From: Candidatus Saganbacteria bacterium
GTDB lineage: Bacteria > Margulisbacteria > WOR-1 > XYC2-FULL-46-14 > WPAF01
Assembly (NCBI GenBank): GCA_016223205.1
Contig: JACRPM010000006.1
Span: 145,228-209,227, forward strand
DNA length: 64,000 nt
Direction: 5' to 3'
The notes under the pieces are model-generated. The model searched no databases and was not told the DNA's origin. It saw nothing but the letters and a program-made list of their open reading frames with translations. This document shows, in pieces, positions 8,308-17,013 of the stretch. Both the position numbers and the translations under genes were made by a program. Every line of letters starts with the position of its first letter. Within the stretch, counting starts at the first letter, position 1.

Positions 8308-9527
8308 TGCCTACTTTTTCTTACAAGGCCAAGGACAAATATGGGGTGGGCATGGAAGGCGCCATGGAGGCGCCCTCGGCGGCGGCGGTCAGCAGCCGGC
8401 TTTCGGGCAGCGGTTATATTCCGGTTACTATCACCGAACAGGAGGCCGGCCTCACCGGCAACCTGGAAGATCTTTTGGCCCGCTTTGCCAGCATCAAGCC
8501 CGAAGAGATGATCGTCTTTACCCGCCAGCTATCTTCGATCTTGGGGGCGGGAGTGCCGCTGCTCGAATCGCTCGAAGCGCTCTACGAGCAGATGAGCAGC
8601 CGAAAGTTCAAGCAGATCATCCTTTCCATGCGGCACTCGATCGAGAGCGGGGCCAGCTTTTCGGAAGCGATGGAAAAAGAAAAGAAGACCTTCTCCATGG
8701 TATTTGTGGCCATGGTGAAAGCGGGGGAGCGGGCGGGCATCCTCGGCGAGGTGCTGGATCGCCTGGCCCAGCTGCTCGAGCGCGATTTTGAGAACGTGCA
8801 GAAGATCAAATCCGCCACCCGCTATCCGATGATGGTGGTCATCGCCCTGGTGATCGCCTTTTTCATTGTAGTGACCTTTGTCATCCCGCGCTTTTCCCAG
8901 CTCTATGCCAACTTCAAGACCGAGCTGCCTTTGCCTACCCGGATCCTTTTGGGGACCAACTGGGTGATACGCAATTACTTCATTTATATTATCCTCATAA
9001 CCTCCCTATCCTTTTATCTCCTTAAAAAGTTCCTGGATACCGAGACCGGGAAAATGTGGTGGGACCGTTTTTCGCTTTCGGTCCCGGTCTTCGGCACCCT
9101 GGTGAACAAGCTGCTTTTGGCGCGTTTTGCCCGCATGCTCTCCGCTATGCTTAAATCCGGCATTCCCATCCTCGAGGCGCTCAACATTACCCGGGACACC
9201 ATGGACAACCGGGTGCTGGCCAAGGTGATAAACACCATGCGCGAAGATGTGACCCGGGGAGTGGCGCTTTCGGAGCCCATGCGCGGCTCGAAAGTGTTCC
9301 CCCCCTTGGCCATCCAAATGGTGGCCATCGGGGAGCGGGCCGGGGCGCTCGAGAGCATGTTAAGCAAAGTGGCCGATTACTTCGATCGCGACGCGGATTA
9401 CATGATCCGCAACCTAACGCCGCTGCTCGAGCCGCTGCTGCTTTTGATGCTGGCTTTCCTGGTTACCCTTTTAGCCTTGGGGGTTTTCCTTCCCATGTGG
9501 GACATGGTCAAACTGGTAAAAATGTAG
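8307..9527 (+). CDS. pilC: Type IV pilus / type II secretion inner-membrane platform protein (PilC/GspF)
   Basis: Polytopic platform protein that couples the PilB ATPase to the growing pilus. It has two T2SSF domains: the first at about 65-190 (FTRQLSSILGAGVPLLESLEAL) and the second at about 265-390 (FARMLSAMLKSGIPILEALNI), each followed by membrane helices (VIALVIAFFIVVTFVIP; LLLLMLAFLVTLLALGVFLP). The N-terminal segment, FSYKAKDKYGVGMEG, is typical. Length 406 matches the family. The gene is followed by its own downstream promoter for the next two genes. Confidence 0.92.
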   Translation: MPTFSYKAKDKYGVGMEGAMEAPSAAAVSSRLSGSGYIPVTITEQEAGLTGNLEDLLARFASIKPEEMIVFTRQLSSILGAGVPLLESLEALYEQMSSRKFKQIILSMRHSIESGASFSEAMEKEKKTFSMVFVAMVKAGERAGILGEVLDRLAQLLERDFENVQKIKSATRYPMMVVIALVIAFFIVVTFVIPRFSQLYANFKTELPLPTRILLGTNWVIRNYFIYIILITSLSFYLLKKFLDTETGKMWWDRFSLSVPVFGTLVNKLLLARFARMLSAMLKSGIPILEALNITRDTMDNRVLAKVINTMREDVTRGVALSEPMRGSKVFPPLAIQMVAIGERAGALESMLSKVADYFDRDADYMIRNLTPLLEPLLLLMLAFLVTLLALGVFLPMWDMVKLVKM

Positions 9528-9555
9528 TTGACAAAAATTCAGGGCAATCTATAAT
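9528..9555 (+). promoter_or_regulatory. Consensus sigma-70-type promoter
   Basis: TTGACA at 9528-9533, a 16-base spacer and TATAAT at 9550-9555. It starts one base after the pilC stop and should transcribe the small membrane protein and the pilin at high level. A good ribosome site (GGGGAGGA) follows before ATG 9578. Confidence 0.75.
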
Positions 9556-9577
9556 TGCGCAAAAGGGGAGGAATTAA

Positions 9578-10003
9578 ATGGAATATTTGATCTTGGCCGC
9601 GATCGTTGCGCTCTTGTTCGGTATCCTGTTCCTGATGTCGCCGGAGACCCTGGGCAAGTGGGGGGAGGCCGGCAACCGGACCATCATGGTGCTCGACGAA
9701 AAACTTTCATCCATCCGTCTGCTCACGGGATTGGCCCTCTTGATATTGGGCGGCTTCATCATCTGGGCGGTCGCTCCCTATGGCGCGCTCTGGTATCTGC
9801 ATCTCATCGGCATCATCTCCATCTTTTTCGGCATTCTCTATCTGGCGGCGCCGGAAGGGCTTAAAATGCTCTCCACCATCTTCAACGTGGTCTTGCTTTC
9901 GACCGACGAAGTGGTGCTGGCGGTGCGCAAGACAGCGGGCATCATCCTGCTGGTGGCCGGGGCCTACATCCTTTATTCGGTCTATTATCTGGGCGCTAAG
10001 TAG
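9578..10003 (+). CDS. Small four-helix membrane protein with internal duplication
   Basis: I do not recognise a named family. The 141 residues form two similar halves. Each half has a hydrophobic helix, a FGIL-(F/Y)L-x(2)-PE-x-L motif, a polar loop with Asn and Asp-Glu, an Arg and then a Gly-rich hydrophobic helix (TGLALLILGGFII and AGIILLVAGAYIL). Four transmembrane segments are predicted by eye. It sits between pilC and the pilin, under a strong promoter, so a role in pilin biogenesis or membrane support of the pilus is possible but unproven. Confidence 0.7.
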   Translation: MEYLILAAIVALLFGILFLMSPETLGKWGEAGNRTIMVLDEKLSSIRLLTGLALLILGGFIIWAVAPYGALWYLHLIGIISIFFGILYLAAPEGLKMLSTIFNVVLLSTDEVVLAVRKTAGIILLVAGAYILYSVYYLGAK

Positions 10004-10045
10004 CGCAGATCTTTCAAGTTTTCAATAAGGAGGTGAGATAAGAGA

Positions 10046-10426
10046 ATGAAGAGACGAGGTTTTACTTTAATCGAACTCGTGATGGTGATAGTTATCTTGG
10101 GTATTTTGGCGGCTATGGTTCTGCCGAGGTTCATCGACCTGCAGAGCAAGGCCAGGGAATCGGCCAGTAAGGGCTCCTTGGGCGCTATCCGCGCGGCAGT
10201 GGCGGTGACCTACGCCAGCAACGCGGCCTATGGCGATACCACTCCGATCCCGACCAATGTTACGGCCGACATGTTCCAGGATTCGACCGTCCCCACCGAG
10301 CCGATAAGCAGCAGCACGGTAATTACTCTGTTGACCACCCCTCCGGGAGAGACCGGATCGGGATGGAGATATGATTCGGTGAATGGGCGCGTCTGGGTGA
10401 ACAGCAGCGACTATTCGACCTGGTAA
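10046..10426 (+). CDS. Type IV pilin / pseudopilin
   Basis: Class III signal: a short basic leader MKRRG, cleavage before the Phe of FTLIELVMVIVILGILAA, with the essential Glu at mature position 5. The hydrophobic helix is followed by a polar spine helix (LPRFIDLQSKARESASKGSLGAIRAA) and a small, Thr/Ser/Pro-rich head ending in Trp. Total 126 residues; the head is short, as in major pseudopilins (GspG/PulG-like). A strong ribosome site (AAGGAGGTGAG) precedes it and a strong terminator follows, as expected for an abundant structural subunit. Whether it makes a surface pilus or a secretion pseudopilus is open. Confidence 0.88.
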   Translation: MKRRGFTLIELVMVIVILGILAAMVLPRFIDLQSKARESASKGSLGAIRAAVAVTYASNAAYGDTTPIPTNVTADMFQDSTVPTEPISSSTVITLLTTPPGETGSGWRYDSVNGRVWVNSSDYSTW

Positions 10427-10450
10427 GAAATAGAGAAGCTTCTTTATAAG

Positions 10451-10485
10451 CGAGGGCAACTCATTGTGGTTGCCCTCGTTTTTTT
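10451..10485 (+). terminator. Rho-independent terminator of the pilus operon
   Basis: A perfect 10-bp stem CGAGGGCAAC/GTTGCCCTCG, an 8-base loop and a run of seven T. Confidence 0.92.
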
Positions 10486-10487
10486 CT

Positions 10488-10662
10488 CCTCACCCCCGCC
10501 CTTCGGGCACCCCCTCTCCATCCCTCGACTTCGCTCGGGATAGAGAGGGGGTAATTCTAATTGCCGACCTATCTTCTTTTTATTGATGACCCCTCTCCAT
10601 TTTCAATGGAGAGGGGAATGAATTCTCCGAAGCCGTAGGCGAAGGAGAAGAAAGGGGTGAGG
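10488..10662. repeat. Full copy of the CCTCACCC/GGGTGAGG element
   Basis: CCTCACCCCCGCCCTTCGGGC at the left and GGGGTGAGG at the right. Inner hairpins include CATCCCTCGACTTCGCTCGGGAT, and CCCCTCTCCATT-TTC-AATGGAGAGGGG. It fills the gap between the pilin terminator and the extended -10 of the next gene. Confidence 0.85.
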
Positions 10663-10664
10663 TG

Positions 10665-10673
10665 TGATAAAAT
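10665..10673 (+). promoter_or_regulatory. Extended -10 promoter of the first YfhO-like gene
   Basis: TGA-TAAAAT, an extended -10 box, ends 6 bases before the GTG start at 10680, with no ribosome site between them, so the transcript is probably leaderless. The TG belongs to bases just outside the repeat element's end. Confidence 0.5.
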
Positions 10674-10679
10674 AGGCTT

Positions 10680-12875
10680 GTGAACCGAATAGTTGTTTTA
10701 CTCCTGATACTCCTCACGCTGATATTTTTCCTGCCCTTTTTAAGCGGTGAGCAGGTCTTCGGCCTGCGCGACCACGCCCTTTATTTTTATCCACTGCGCC
10801 AGCTGATGGTAGAGCAGGTGAGGGCGGGGCATTTGCCGCTTTGGAACCCCTATCTTTACGGCGGCATGCCGCTTTTGGCATCCTTGCAGATCGGATTTTT
10901 CTATCCCATGACGTTGATCCATTATATTTTGCCTTTTAACCTGGCTTTCAACTGGTTCACCATCCTGCATTATTTTCTGGCGGGGCTTTTTACATACCTG
11001 CTGATGCGGCATTATAAGGCGAGCGAAGAGGCCTCGCTTCTTTCGGGGATCGTCTTTGCTTTCTCGGGATATTTGCTTTCGGTCTCCACCATGAACACCA
11101 CGCTCACTTCCGTGGTCTGGCTGCCGCTCACGATCCTTTTTTGGGATAGGTTGTTGTCGGGCGGCGGGCGCGATTGGTTGTGGCTGGTCTTGACGATGAC
11201 CTTAATGTTTTTGGGCGGTGAACCCACCATCTTTTACTCCACGATCCTGATCCTGATCATCTACGCTTTTTTCATGGGGAAGATCGGGAAGTTATGGTAT
11301 TTGTTGCCGGTTGTGCTGCTGACCTTGGGCCTGCTGGCGGCGCAAATATTCCCCCTTTTGGAATTCACTCTCAACTCGGTCAGGACCTGGAGGACGGAGT
11401 TCGATTTTATAAGCCATTCGTCCCTGCCGCCCCGGGAAACACTAAATTTCATATTGCCAAATTTATGGGGCAGTTTTCTTAACGGGACCTATTCGAAGGC
11501 GATCTTGGGAAGCGATATCCAGACCTGGATATTATCTCCTTATATCGGTCTCCTCTCCTTATTTATGGCCGGGCTGGGCGTGATCGCAGGCCGGTCCCGC
11601 CGCGCTTATTTTTTCCTGACCGCCGGGATATTATTTCTTTTCCTGTCTTTTGGGCGCTACACCCCGTTCTATAAATTATTATTCCGGGGTTTGCCGGGCC
11701 TATCTTTTATCCGCTATCCCGTCAAGTTCATGTTCTTTCCCACTTTCGCGGTGGCTATCCTTTCGGGTTTCGGCCTCGACCGGTTATCTCGCATTCTGAA
11801 CCAAAAGGTATTATTAGCCGTAGGAAGCATTATGGGGGTGATCCTGGCGCTGGTGTTGGGATCGGGTATTTTTAAAAGATCACTGCACACCCTGATCTCC
11901 GCGCGCCTGGGCTTGACCGAAGATCTAAAATTCACCCTGGCCGCTTTGCTGAACGCCAACCTTACTAACTGGCTGATCATTTTCCTCCTTTTGCTTTTTG
12001 CCCTGGTACTTTTAACCCTTTATTATCGCAAACAGATCAAGGTGGGAATATTGACGCGGGGCTTGGTGGCCTTGGTGGCGTTGGACCTTTTAATCTTCAA
12101 CTTTAATTTGAACCCGCCGGTCATAAAAGAGCTTCAAACGTTCGTGCCGTTGAATGCCGAGATCATGTTGAAGGATAGATCATTGTTCCGTTACTATGTA
12201 GACCCCCGCGTATATGAGAAGTCCGGCGGTTTTTACCGCGACCAAACCGAGGTGCTGGTCGGATTAAAGACCAAACTGATGCCCAACTTTATGATCCCGC
12301 ACCATTTGAGCGACCTTATGGGCCGGGAGTCGATCGAACCCCTGCGACAGGTGCGTTTTTATTACGAATTCCGCGATAAGTTCTTGCCGGACCGACTGGA
12401 CCTGCTTTCCAAAGCCAATGTGAAATATATCCTTTCATACGAAAGATTGTTCGATCCGCAGCTCAAGCTGTTAAGCGACCAGCAATTCTACCTTTATCAG
12501 AATTTATTGTATTATCCCCGGGCTTATATTAGAGGCGGCGAATGTCGGATAATTAAATATGAACCGAACCGGGTGGAGATCACCGCCAATTCAAAAAGCG
12601 GCGGGCCGCTGGTCTTGGCCGATAGTTTCGACCCCGGCTGGAAGGCGACAATTGACGGGAGGCCAGTTAAGATCGAGCTGGAAGAGCCCTTTTTCCGTCG
12701 GGTCTTGGTCCCGGCGGGAGAGCGCCGCGTGGTTTTCCGCTATTCACCCGATTCGTTGAAATGGGGAGCGCTCGTTAGTTTAATTAGTTTGCTGGTTATT
12801 ATAGTAATTGGCTTTTGGAACCTGAGGCTGAACGCCTCGGTTCCAATTGGATTAGGGAGGAACCGCGACGTTTAG
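10680..12875 (+). CDS. YfhO-like polytopic membrane protein (first of two paralogs)
   Basis: A 731-residue membrane protein with about a dozen hydrophobic helices and a C-terminal extracytoplasmic beta domain (LVLADSFDPGWKATIDGRPV). It is of the YfhO family, GT-C-fold relatives implicated in adding sugars to lipoteichoic acid or other envelope polymers in Bacillus and Listeria. An early loop with LRDHALYFYPLRQL and Trp-Asn-Pro (PLWNPYLYGGMPL) matches the conserved first extracellular loop, with acidic residues near the active site. The last 17 residues (from NLRLNA on) and the TAG stop are coded by a palindromic repeat, so the original C-terminus has been altered. It begins a glycan operon with its paralog, a GT2 and a GT39. 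Confidence 0.83.
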   Translation: MNRIVVLLLILLTLIFFLPFLSGEQVFGLRDHALYFYPLRQLMVEQVRAGHLPLWNPYLYGGMPLLASLQIGFFYPMTLIHYILPFNLAFNWFTILHYFLAGLFTYLLMRHYKASEEASLLSGIVFAFSGYLLSVSTMNTTLTSVVWLPLTILFWDRLLSGGGRDWLWLVLTMTLMFLGGEPTIFYSTILILIIYAFFMGKIGKLWYLLPVVLLTLGLLAAQIFPLLEFTLNSVRTWRTEFDFISHSSLPPRETLNFILPNLWGSFLNGTYSKAILGSDIQTWILSPYIGLLSLFMAGLGVIAGRSRRAYFFLTAGILFLFLSFGRYTPFYKLLFRGLPGLSFIRYPVKFMFFPTFAVAILSGFGLDRLSRILNQKVLLAVGSIMGVILALVLGSGIFKRSLHTLISARLGLTEDLKFTLAALLNANLTNWLIIFLLLLFALVLLTLYYRKQIKVGILTRGLVALVALDLLIFNFNLNPPVIKELQTFVPLNAEIMLKDRSLFRYYVDPRVYEKSGGFYRDQTEVLVGLKTKLMPNFMIPHHLSDLMGRESIEPLRQVRFYYEFRDKFLPDRLDLLSKANVKYILSYERLFDPQLKLLSDQQFYLYQNLLYYPRAYIRGGECRIIKYEPNRVEITANSKSGGPLVLADSFDPGWKATIDGRPVKIELEEPFFRRVLVPAGERRVVFRYSPDSLKWGALVSLISLLVIIVIGFWNLRLNASVPIGLGRNRDV

Positions 12876-12886
12876 TCGCAGGTTCC
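12817..12886. repeat. Paired 28-bp covarying palindromes (copy R1)
   Basis: Two hairpins, each with GGAACC/GGTTCC outer arms. Unit 1 at 12817-12844 has the inner stem GAGGC-TGAAC-GCCTC. Unit 2 at 12859-12886 is in the opposite orientation, with the inner stem GCGAC-GTTTA-GTCGC. The GTTTAG loop gives the TAG stop of the upstream YfhO-like gene. Confidence 0.85.
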
Positions 12887-12895
12887 GAAGGTTTA

Positions 12896-15166
12896 ATGAT
12901 GAGAATAGATAAAAAAGACCTATTTGTATATTTCGTTTACCTGCTAATGACAGCGATCTTCTTTTTCCGTTTTTTGGACGGCAGCGAGATCTTCGCCTTC
13001 AAGGACCTTTCGCGCTATTTTTATCCCTTGCGCCATCTGATGGTGGAGCAGGTGAGGGCGGGACATTTCCCCTTGTGGAATCCCTATATCTTTTGCGGGA
13101 TGCCTCTTTTTGCCGCCATGCAGATCGGATTTTTCTATCCTTTAACGATTATCTATTATCTTTTACCTTTTGACCTGGCCTTCAATTACTACATCATATT
13201 GCACTATTTCCTGGCGGCTTGTTTCACTTATATGCTGATGCGTCATTATCAATTAGGTCGGCCGGCGGCTTTTTTGTCAGGAATGCTGTTCGCTTTTTCG
13301 GGATATCTGCTCTCGGTCTCCAATATGAACACCTCACTAAGTTCTGTGATCTGGCTGCCGCTGATTATGTTGTACTGGGACCGTTTTTTAGGGACGCGAG
13401 GGAGTGAAGGGAGGAGTAGGGAGAAGGATGGAAATTCGATCCCTCCTCCTCCCTCCTTCTCCATCAAATCCCTCCTGTCCCTTATATTATTCCTCTCCCT
13501 CATGCTCCTGGGCGGAGAGCCGACGATCATCTATGTCACGGTCTGGCTGCTTTTCTTCTATACCCTGGTCATGTCCAGGGAAAAACTAAAATCCCTGGGT
13601 TGGCTGGGAGCGGCGGTTGTGGTCGTGCTTTTACTCTGTATGGCACAGCTTTTGCCTTTCGCAGAGCTGGCTCAACTTTCCGACCGCAGCGGATTGGCGG
13701 GCTTTGAGTTCGCCGCCATGCGTTCCCTGCCGTTCCGCGAAGTGATCAATATGGTTTTTCCGTTCTTTTTCGGCAACATGAACGTCCCGGGCAGTTATAC
13801 CCAGGGCTTGCTGGGAGCGCAGTTCCAGGACTGGCTGATCTCCCCTTATCTGGGTATCTTCCCGCTTTTCTTTGCCGTCCTGGGATGCTTTAAGCCGGAT
13901 AAAAGGAACTGGTTCTGGGGCGGGGCGACGGCTGCGGCGCTGGTCCTGGCTTTCGGCAAATACACGCCGCTTTACGGCCTGCTTTACAAATTTGTCCCGG
14001 GAGTATCGCTCATTCGTTACCCCGTAAAATATGTATTTTTAGCTACCTTCTCGCTGGCGGTGCTGGCCGGATTTGGTTTTGATGATTGCCTTAGAAGGTT
14101 CAAAGAGGGCCGTTTAGGACCGGTAGTTTTTTCTTTGGGTTTGGTGTTCATCATCATGGGGGCGGCCGGCTTGTATGCTCGCCAGAATCAGTTCCACATC
14201 TATCAGTTATTGCGGGGGCTTTATCCGGAACTGCTTAAGTATCATGAACTGGTATTGGCGGGACTGGTAAAATTCAACGTCCAAAGCCTGTCCAATCTCA
14301 CCTATTTTGTTTTTGCCGGGCTCTTTATCCTTTACCTGGCCTATAAAAACCTGTTCACTCCCGGTTCGCTGGCAATATTTTTTACGGCGATCATATTTTT
14401 AGACCTGGCGGCGGTAAATATCTCCATAAACCGCGCCTCCAACCCGATGGTTTACCATGAGGTCCCTCCCAATATTAAGATATTGCTTAAGGACCAGGGG
14501 TTATTCCGCGTCTTTTATACTCCCGAACTTGAAGAAACCAACCGTTTCGTTTACGGTTTCGATTTTAACCAGGCATTACTCGATAGCCAGGACCAGTTCG
14601 CCGCTAACCGCCTGCTTACCCTGCACCTTTTCGATAGCGGGGGCTACGAATCGATCTTGCTCAAGGCCATGCGGATCATGCGCTCCACCATGTTCGAGAA
14701 ACCCTTCAAGAGCTACCGCCCCCTGGTGGACATGATGAACGCCAAATATGTGGCGGCGGAGCGGCCGCTAATTGAGCCCGGATTGAAACTGCTCAAACAG
14801 AGCGATTATGGGTATAAGAAAGTATATTTATACGAAAATCTTAAGGCCTGGCCCCGGGCCGTGTTGTTCCCCAAAGGCCGGGCCAGGATCGTGGGATATG
14901 CTCCCTGGCAGGTTGATATTTTAACCTCGCAAGACCGGCCGGGAGAGCTTTTTCTTTCGGAAACTTATTATCCGGGGTGGCGCGCTTTTATTGATGGGAA
15001 GGAAGTTAAGATCGAGCCCTCTCATAAGATATTCCGACAGGTCAAAGTGCCGGCAGGGGAACACCGGGTAAGATTTGCTTATGATCCTCTGGCCTTCAAG
15101 CTGGGAGCGCTCATCAGTTTGCTGACCTTGGCCGGGTTGGTTTGGGTAGGGATCAAATATAGATGA
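12896..15166 (+). CDS. YfhO-like polytopic membrane protein (second paralog)
   Basis: Tandem paralog of the preceding gene: same first loop (FKDLSRYFYPLRHLMVEQVRAG, with PLWNPYIFCGMPL), same helix pattern and the C-terminal beta domain (ELFLSETYYPGWRAFIDGKEV). The start is ATG 12896 or 12899; the upstream in-frame extension is only repeat sequence and is rejected. Compared with the paralog, it has about 26 extra low-complexity residues at about 162-188 (TRGSEGRSREKDGNS and PPPPSFS) in a cytoplasmic or periplasmic loop. Likely role: glycosylation or assembly of an envelope glycan, by analogy with YfhO. Its stop overlaps the GT2 start as ATGA. Confidence 0.83.
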   Translation: MMRIDKKDLFVYFVYLLMTAIFFFRFLDGSEIFAFKDLSRYFYPLRHLMVEQVRAGHFPLWNPYIFCGMPLFAAMQIGFFYPLTIIYYLLPFDLAFNYYIILHYFLAACFTYMLMRHYQLGRPAAFLSGMLFAFSGYLLSVSNMNTSLSSVIWLPLIMLYWDRFLGTRGSEGRSREKDGNSIPPPPSFSIKSLLSLILFLSLMLLGGEPTIIYVTVWLLFFYTLVMSREKLKSLGWLGAAVVVVLLLCMAQLLPFAELAQLSDRSGLAGFEFAAMRSLPFREVINMVFPFFFGNMNVPGSYTQGLLGAQFQDWLISPYLGIFPLFFAVLGCFKPDKRNWFWGGATAAALVLAFGKYTPLYGLLYKFVPGVSLIRYPVKYVFLATFSLAVLAGFGFDDCLRRFKEGRLGPVVFSLGLVFIIMGAAGLYARQNQFHIYQLLRGLYPELLKYHELVLAGLVKFNVQSLSNLTYFVFAGLFILYLAYKNLFTPGSLAIFFTAIIFLDLAAVNISINRASNPMVYHEVPPNIKILLKDQGLFRVFYTPELEETNRFVYGFDFNQALLDSQDQFAANRLLTLHLFDSGGYESILLKAMRIMRSTMFEKPFKSYRPLVDMMNAKYVAAERPLIEPGLKLLKQSDYGYKKVYLYENLKAWPRAVLFPKGRARIVGYAPWQVDILTSQDRPGELFLSETYYPGWRAFIDGKEVKIEPSHKIFRQVKVPAGEHRVRFAYDPLAFKLGALISLLTLAGLVWVGIKYR

Positions 15167-15849
15167 AGATATCCTGCTTTTTCCCCATGTACAACGAAGA
15201 GGGGAATGTCGAAAGCGTGGTCCGGCAGGCGGTAATGGTTTTAGAAAAACGGGCCGAAGAATTCGAGGTCATCATCATAAACGACGGCTCGACCGACCGC
15301 ACGCGGGAGCTGGCGGAAAAAATGGCCAAGACCGATAAACGGATCAAGCTGGTCAGCCATCCCAAAAACCTGGGATACGGAGCCGCGCTTAATTCCGGAT
15401 TCTCCGCTAGCCGCTTCGAGGTCATCTTCCAGGCCGATGGGGACAACCAATTCGACCTCTCCGAGCTTGACCGGCTTTTACCTTTTATTGAAGAGTTCGA
15501 TTTTGTGATTGGTTTCAGGGAAAGGAGGCAGGACCCCCTTTACCGTATATGGGAAGGCAATCTTTATCGTTTTTTATTGGGGATCATGTTCGGCTTACGC
15601 CTCAAAGATGCCAATTGCGCCTTTAAGCTTTTCAAAAAATTGATCATGGATAAGATCAAGAGCTCAACCTCCGGAGCCCTGATAAACGGAGAGATATTCA
15701 TCAAGGCGCGAGCCCTGGGATTTTCTAAAATAAAAGAGGTGGGCGTCACCCATTATCCCCGCAAGACCGGCAAGCAGACCGGCGCCAAACCGGGGGTCTT
15801 GTGGAACGCCCTTATTTCCATATTATATTTATGGCGGCGCTACCGGTGA
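15163..15849 (+). CDS. Family 2 glycosyltransferase, polyprenyl-phosphate sugar synthase-like
   Basis: A 228-residue GT-A enzyme without membrane helices. N-terminal CFFPMYNEEGNVESV, the nucleotide-binding IINDGSTDRT, and the DXD-like QADGDNQFDL are visible, then EFDFVIGFRERRQDP and the acceptor region with NCAFKLFK. This resembles DPM1/ArnC-like enzymes that load a sugar on polyprenyl phosphate. Such lipid-linked sugars are the donors used by GT-C proteins (YfhO, GT39), which agrees with the flanking genes. Coupled by ATGA to the upstream gene. Confidence 0.87.
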   Translation: MKISCFFPMYNEEGNVESVVRQAVMVLEKRAEEFEVIIINDGSTDRTRELAEKMAKTDKRIKLVSHPKNLGYGAALNSGFSASRFEVIFQADGDNQFDLSELDRLLPFIEEFDFVIGFRERRQDPLYRIWEGNLYRFLLGIMFGLRLKDANCAFKLFKKLIMDKIKSSTSGALINGEIFIKARALGFSKIKEVGVTHYPRKTGKQTGAKPGVLWNALISILYLWRRYR

Positions 15850-17009
15850 AGGTCGCGATCGTGGGAGGCGGGGTCACCGGACTTTCCCTTGCCTATTTCC
15901 TGACCCGAAAAGGACATCGGGTCACGGTGTTTGAGAAAGAATCCCATCTCGGCGGGCTGGCGGCCACTTTCCCCTTTGAGAACACCCGGTTAGAAAAACT
16001 ATATCATCATCTTTTCTCGACCGACCGGGAGATCCTGCATTTGATCGCGGAGGCGGGGCTTTTATCGGAGGTGGTCTGGTCGCGGTCTTCGATGGGGTTT
16101 CGGACCCAGGGCAAAAGCTATCCTTTTACTTCGCCCTTTGACCTTTTAAATTTTTCGGCGATCTCGCTCCGGTCCCGCTTTAGATTGGGACTTCTATCCT
16201 TAAAAAGCAAACGTATCAAAGATTGGCAAAAACTTTCAAGTGTCCGAGCAAGCGATTGGCTTAAGGCCGAAGCCGGGGAGGAGGCCTATCGGGTGGTTTG
16301 GGAGCCGCTGCTTTTTGCCAAATTCGGCAAATACAGCAATGAGGTGCCGGCCGGCTGGGTATGGGCCCGGCTAAACGCGCGGGCCGCATCACGCGGGATC
16401 GTTTCCGAGAGATTGGGATATCTGCGCGGCAGTTTTCAAATATTGTGGGATAGGCTGGCCGAGAGGATCAAAGCCGGGGGAGGGGAAATATTGCTTTCAC
16501 AGTCGATCGAAAAAGCGGCCGAACTGTCCGCTTTCGATAAGATCATCCTGACGCAGGCGCCGCCTAAGGGTCTGGTGAGATACTTGGGGAATATCTGTGT
16601 GGTTTTAGAGACCGATAAAAAGGTCGGCGATTATTACTGGCTCAACATCGGCGAGCCGGGATTCGCGTTTTGCGCCCTGATCGAGCACAACAACGCTTTT
16701 GAAGGCCGGGCAATTTATCTTTCAAATTATCTCGACCAGGACGATCCGCTCTGGGATAAGAAGGATGACGAGATACTGAAGCTCTATCTTAAAGATCTTT
16801 TGCGGATCAAGCCCGATCTTCAATATGATCGGTCCTGGGTTTTCCGCGAACGCTTCGCCCAGCCGGTGATCGGGCTGAACTATCAGATCCCGCCGTTTGA
16901 GATCTCGCCGGGAAAGGTTTACATGGTGAACAACGCCCAGATCTATCCACAAGACCGGGGCTTGAACGACAGCTGTAAGCTGGCCCGCAGGTTTTCTGAT
17001 ATAATGTAA
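15846..17009 (+). CDS. FAD-dependent amine oxidase-like / protoporphyrinogen oxidase-like protein
   Basis: About 387 residues beginning with the dinucleotide-binding motif VAIVGGGVTGLSLAYFL and an acidic second strand (VTVFEKESHLGG). The later fold (VEPLLFAKFGKYSNEVPAGWVWARL-type segment, then YPQDRGLN near the end) resembles the NAD(P)/FAD oxidoreductases found in glycan and carotenoid loci (HpnE/UDP-galactopyranose mutase-like). GTG 15846, overlapping the GT2 stop as GTGA, is the most economical start; ATG 15831 is also possible. Substrate is unknown; the context suggests a sugar- or polyprenyl-modifying step. Confidence 0.78.
   Translation: MKVAIVGGGVTGLSLAYFLTRKGHRVTVFEKESHLGGLAATFPFENTRLEKLYHHLFSTDREILHLIAEAGLLSEVVWSRSSMGFRTQGKSYPFTSPFDLLNFSAISLRSRFRLGLLSLKSKRIKDWQKLSSVRASDWLKAEAGEEAYRVVWEPLLFAKFGKYSNEVPAGWVWARLNARAASRGIVSERLGYLRGSFQILWDRLAERIKAGGGEILLSQSIEKAAELSAFDKIILTQAPPKGLVRYLGNICVVLETDKKVGDYYWLNIGEPGFAFCALIEHNNAFEGRAIYLSNYLDQDDPLWDKKDDEILKLYLKDLLRIKPDLQYDRSWVFRERFAQPVIGLNYQIPPFEISPGKVYMVNNAQIYPQDRGLNDSCKLARRFSDIM
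16997..17005 (+). promoter_or_regulatory. Extended -10 promoter of the GT39 gene
   Basis: TGA-TATAAT inside the end of the upstream gene; the GTG start at 17014 is 8 bases further on, so a leaderless transcript is possible. Confidence 0.45.
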
Positions 17010-17013
17010 TCCC

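Noticed and set aside
10014..10041. TCAAGTTTT, sixteen bases, TGAGATAA before the pilin gene looks like a FliA-type promoter
   Set aside because: The -10 position overlaps the strong ribosome site and lies 4 bases before the start codon, so transcription would begin inside the gene; the consensus promoter at 9528 explains expression.
12815..12895. Longer N-terminus for the second YfhO-like gene
   Set aside because: The extra residues are encoded by the palindromic pair and lie before the conserved start; ATG 12896/12899 matches the paralog.
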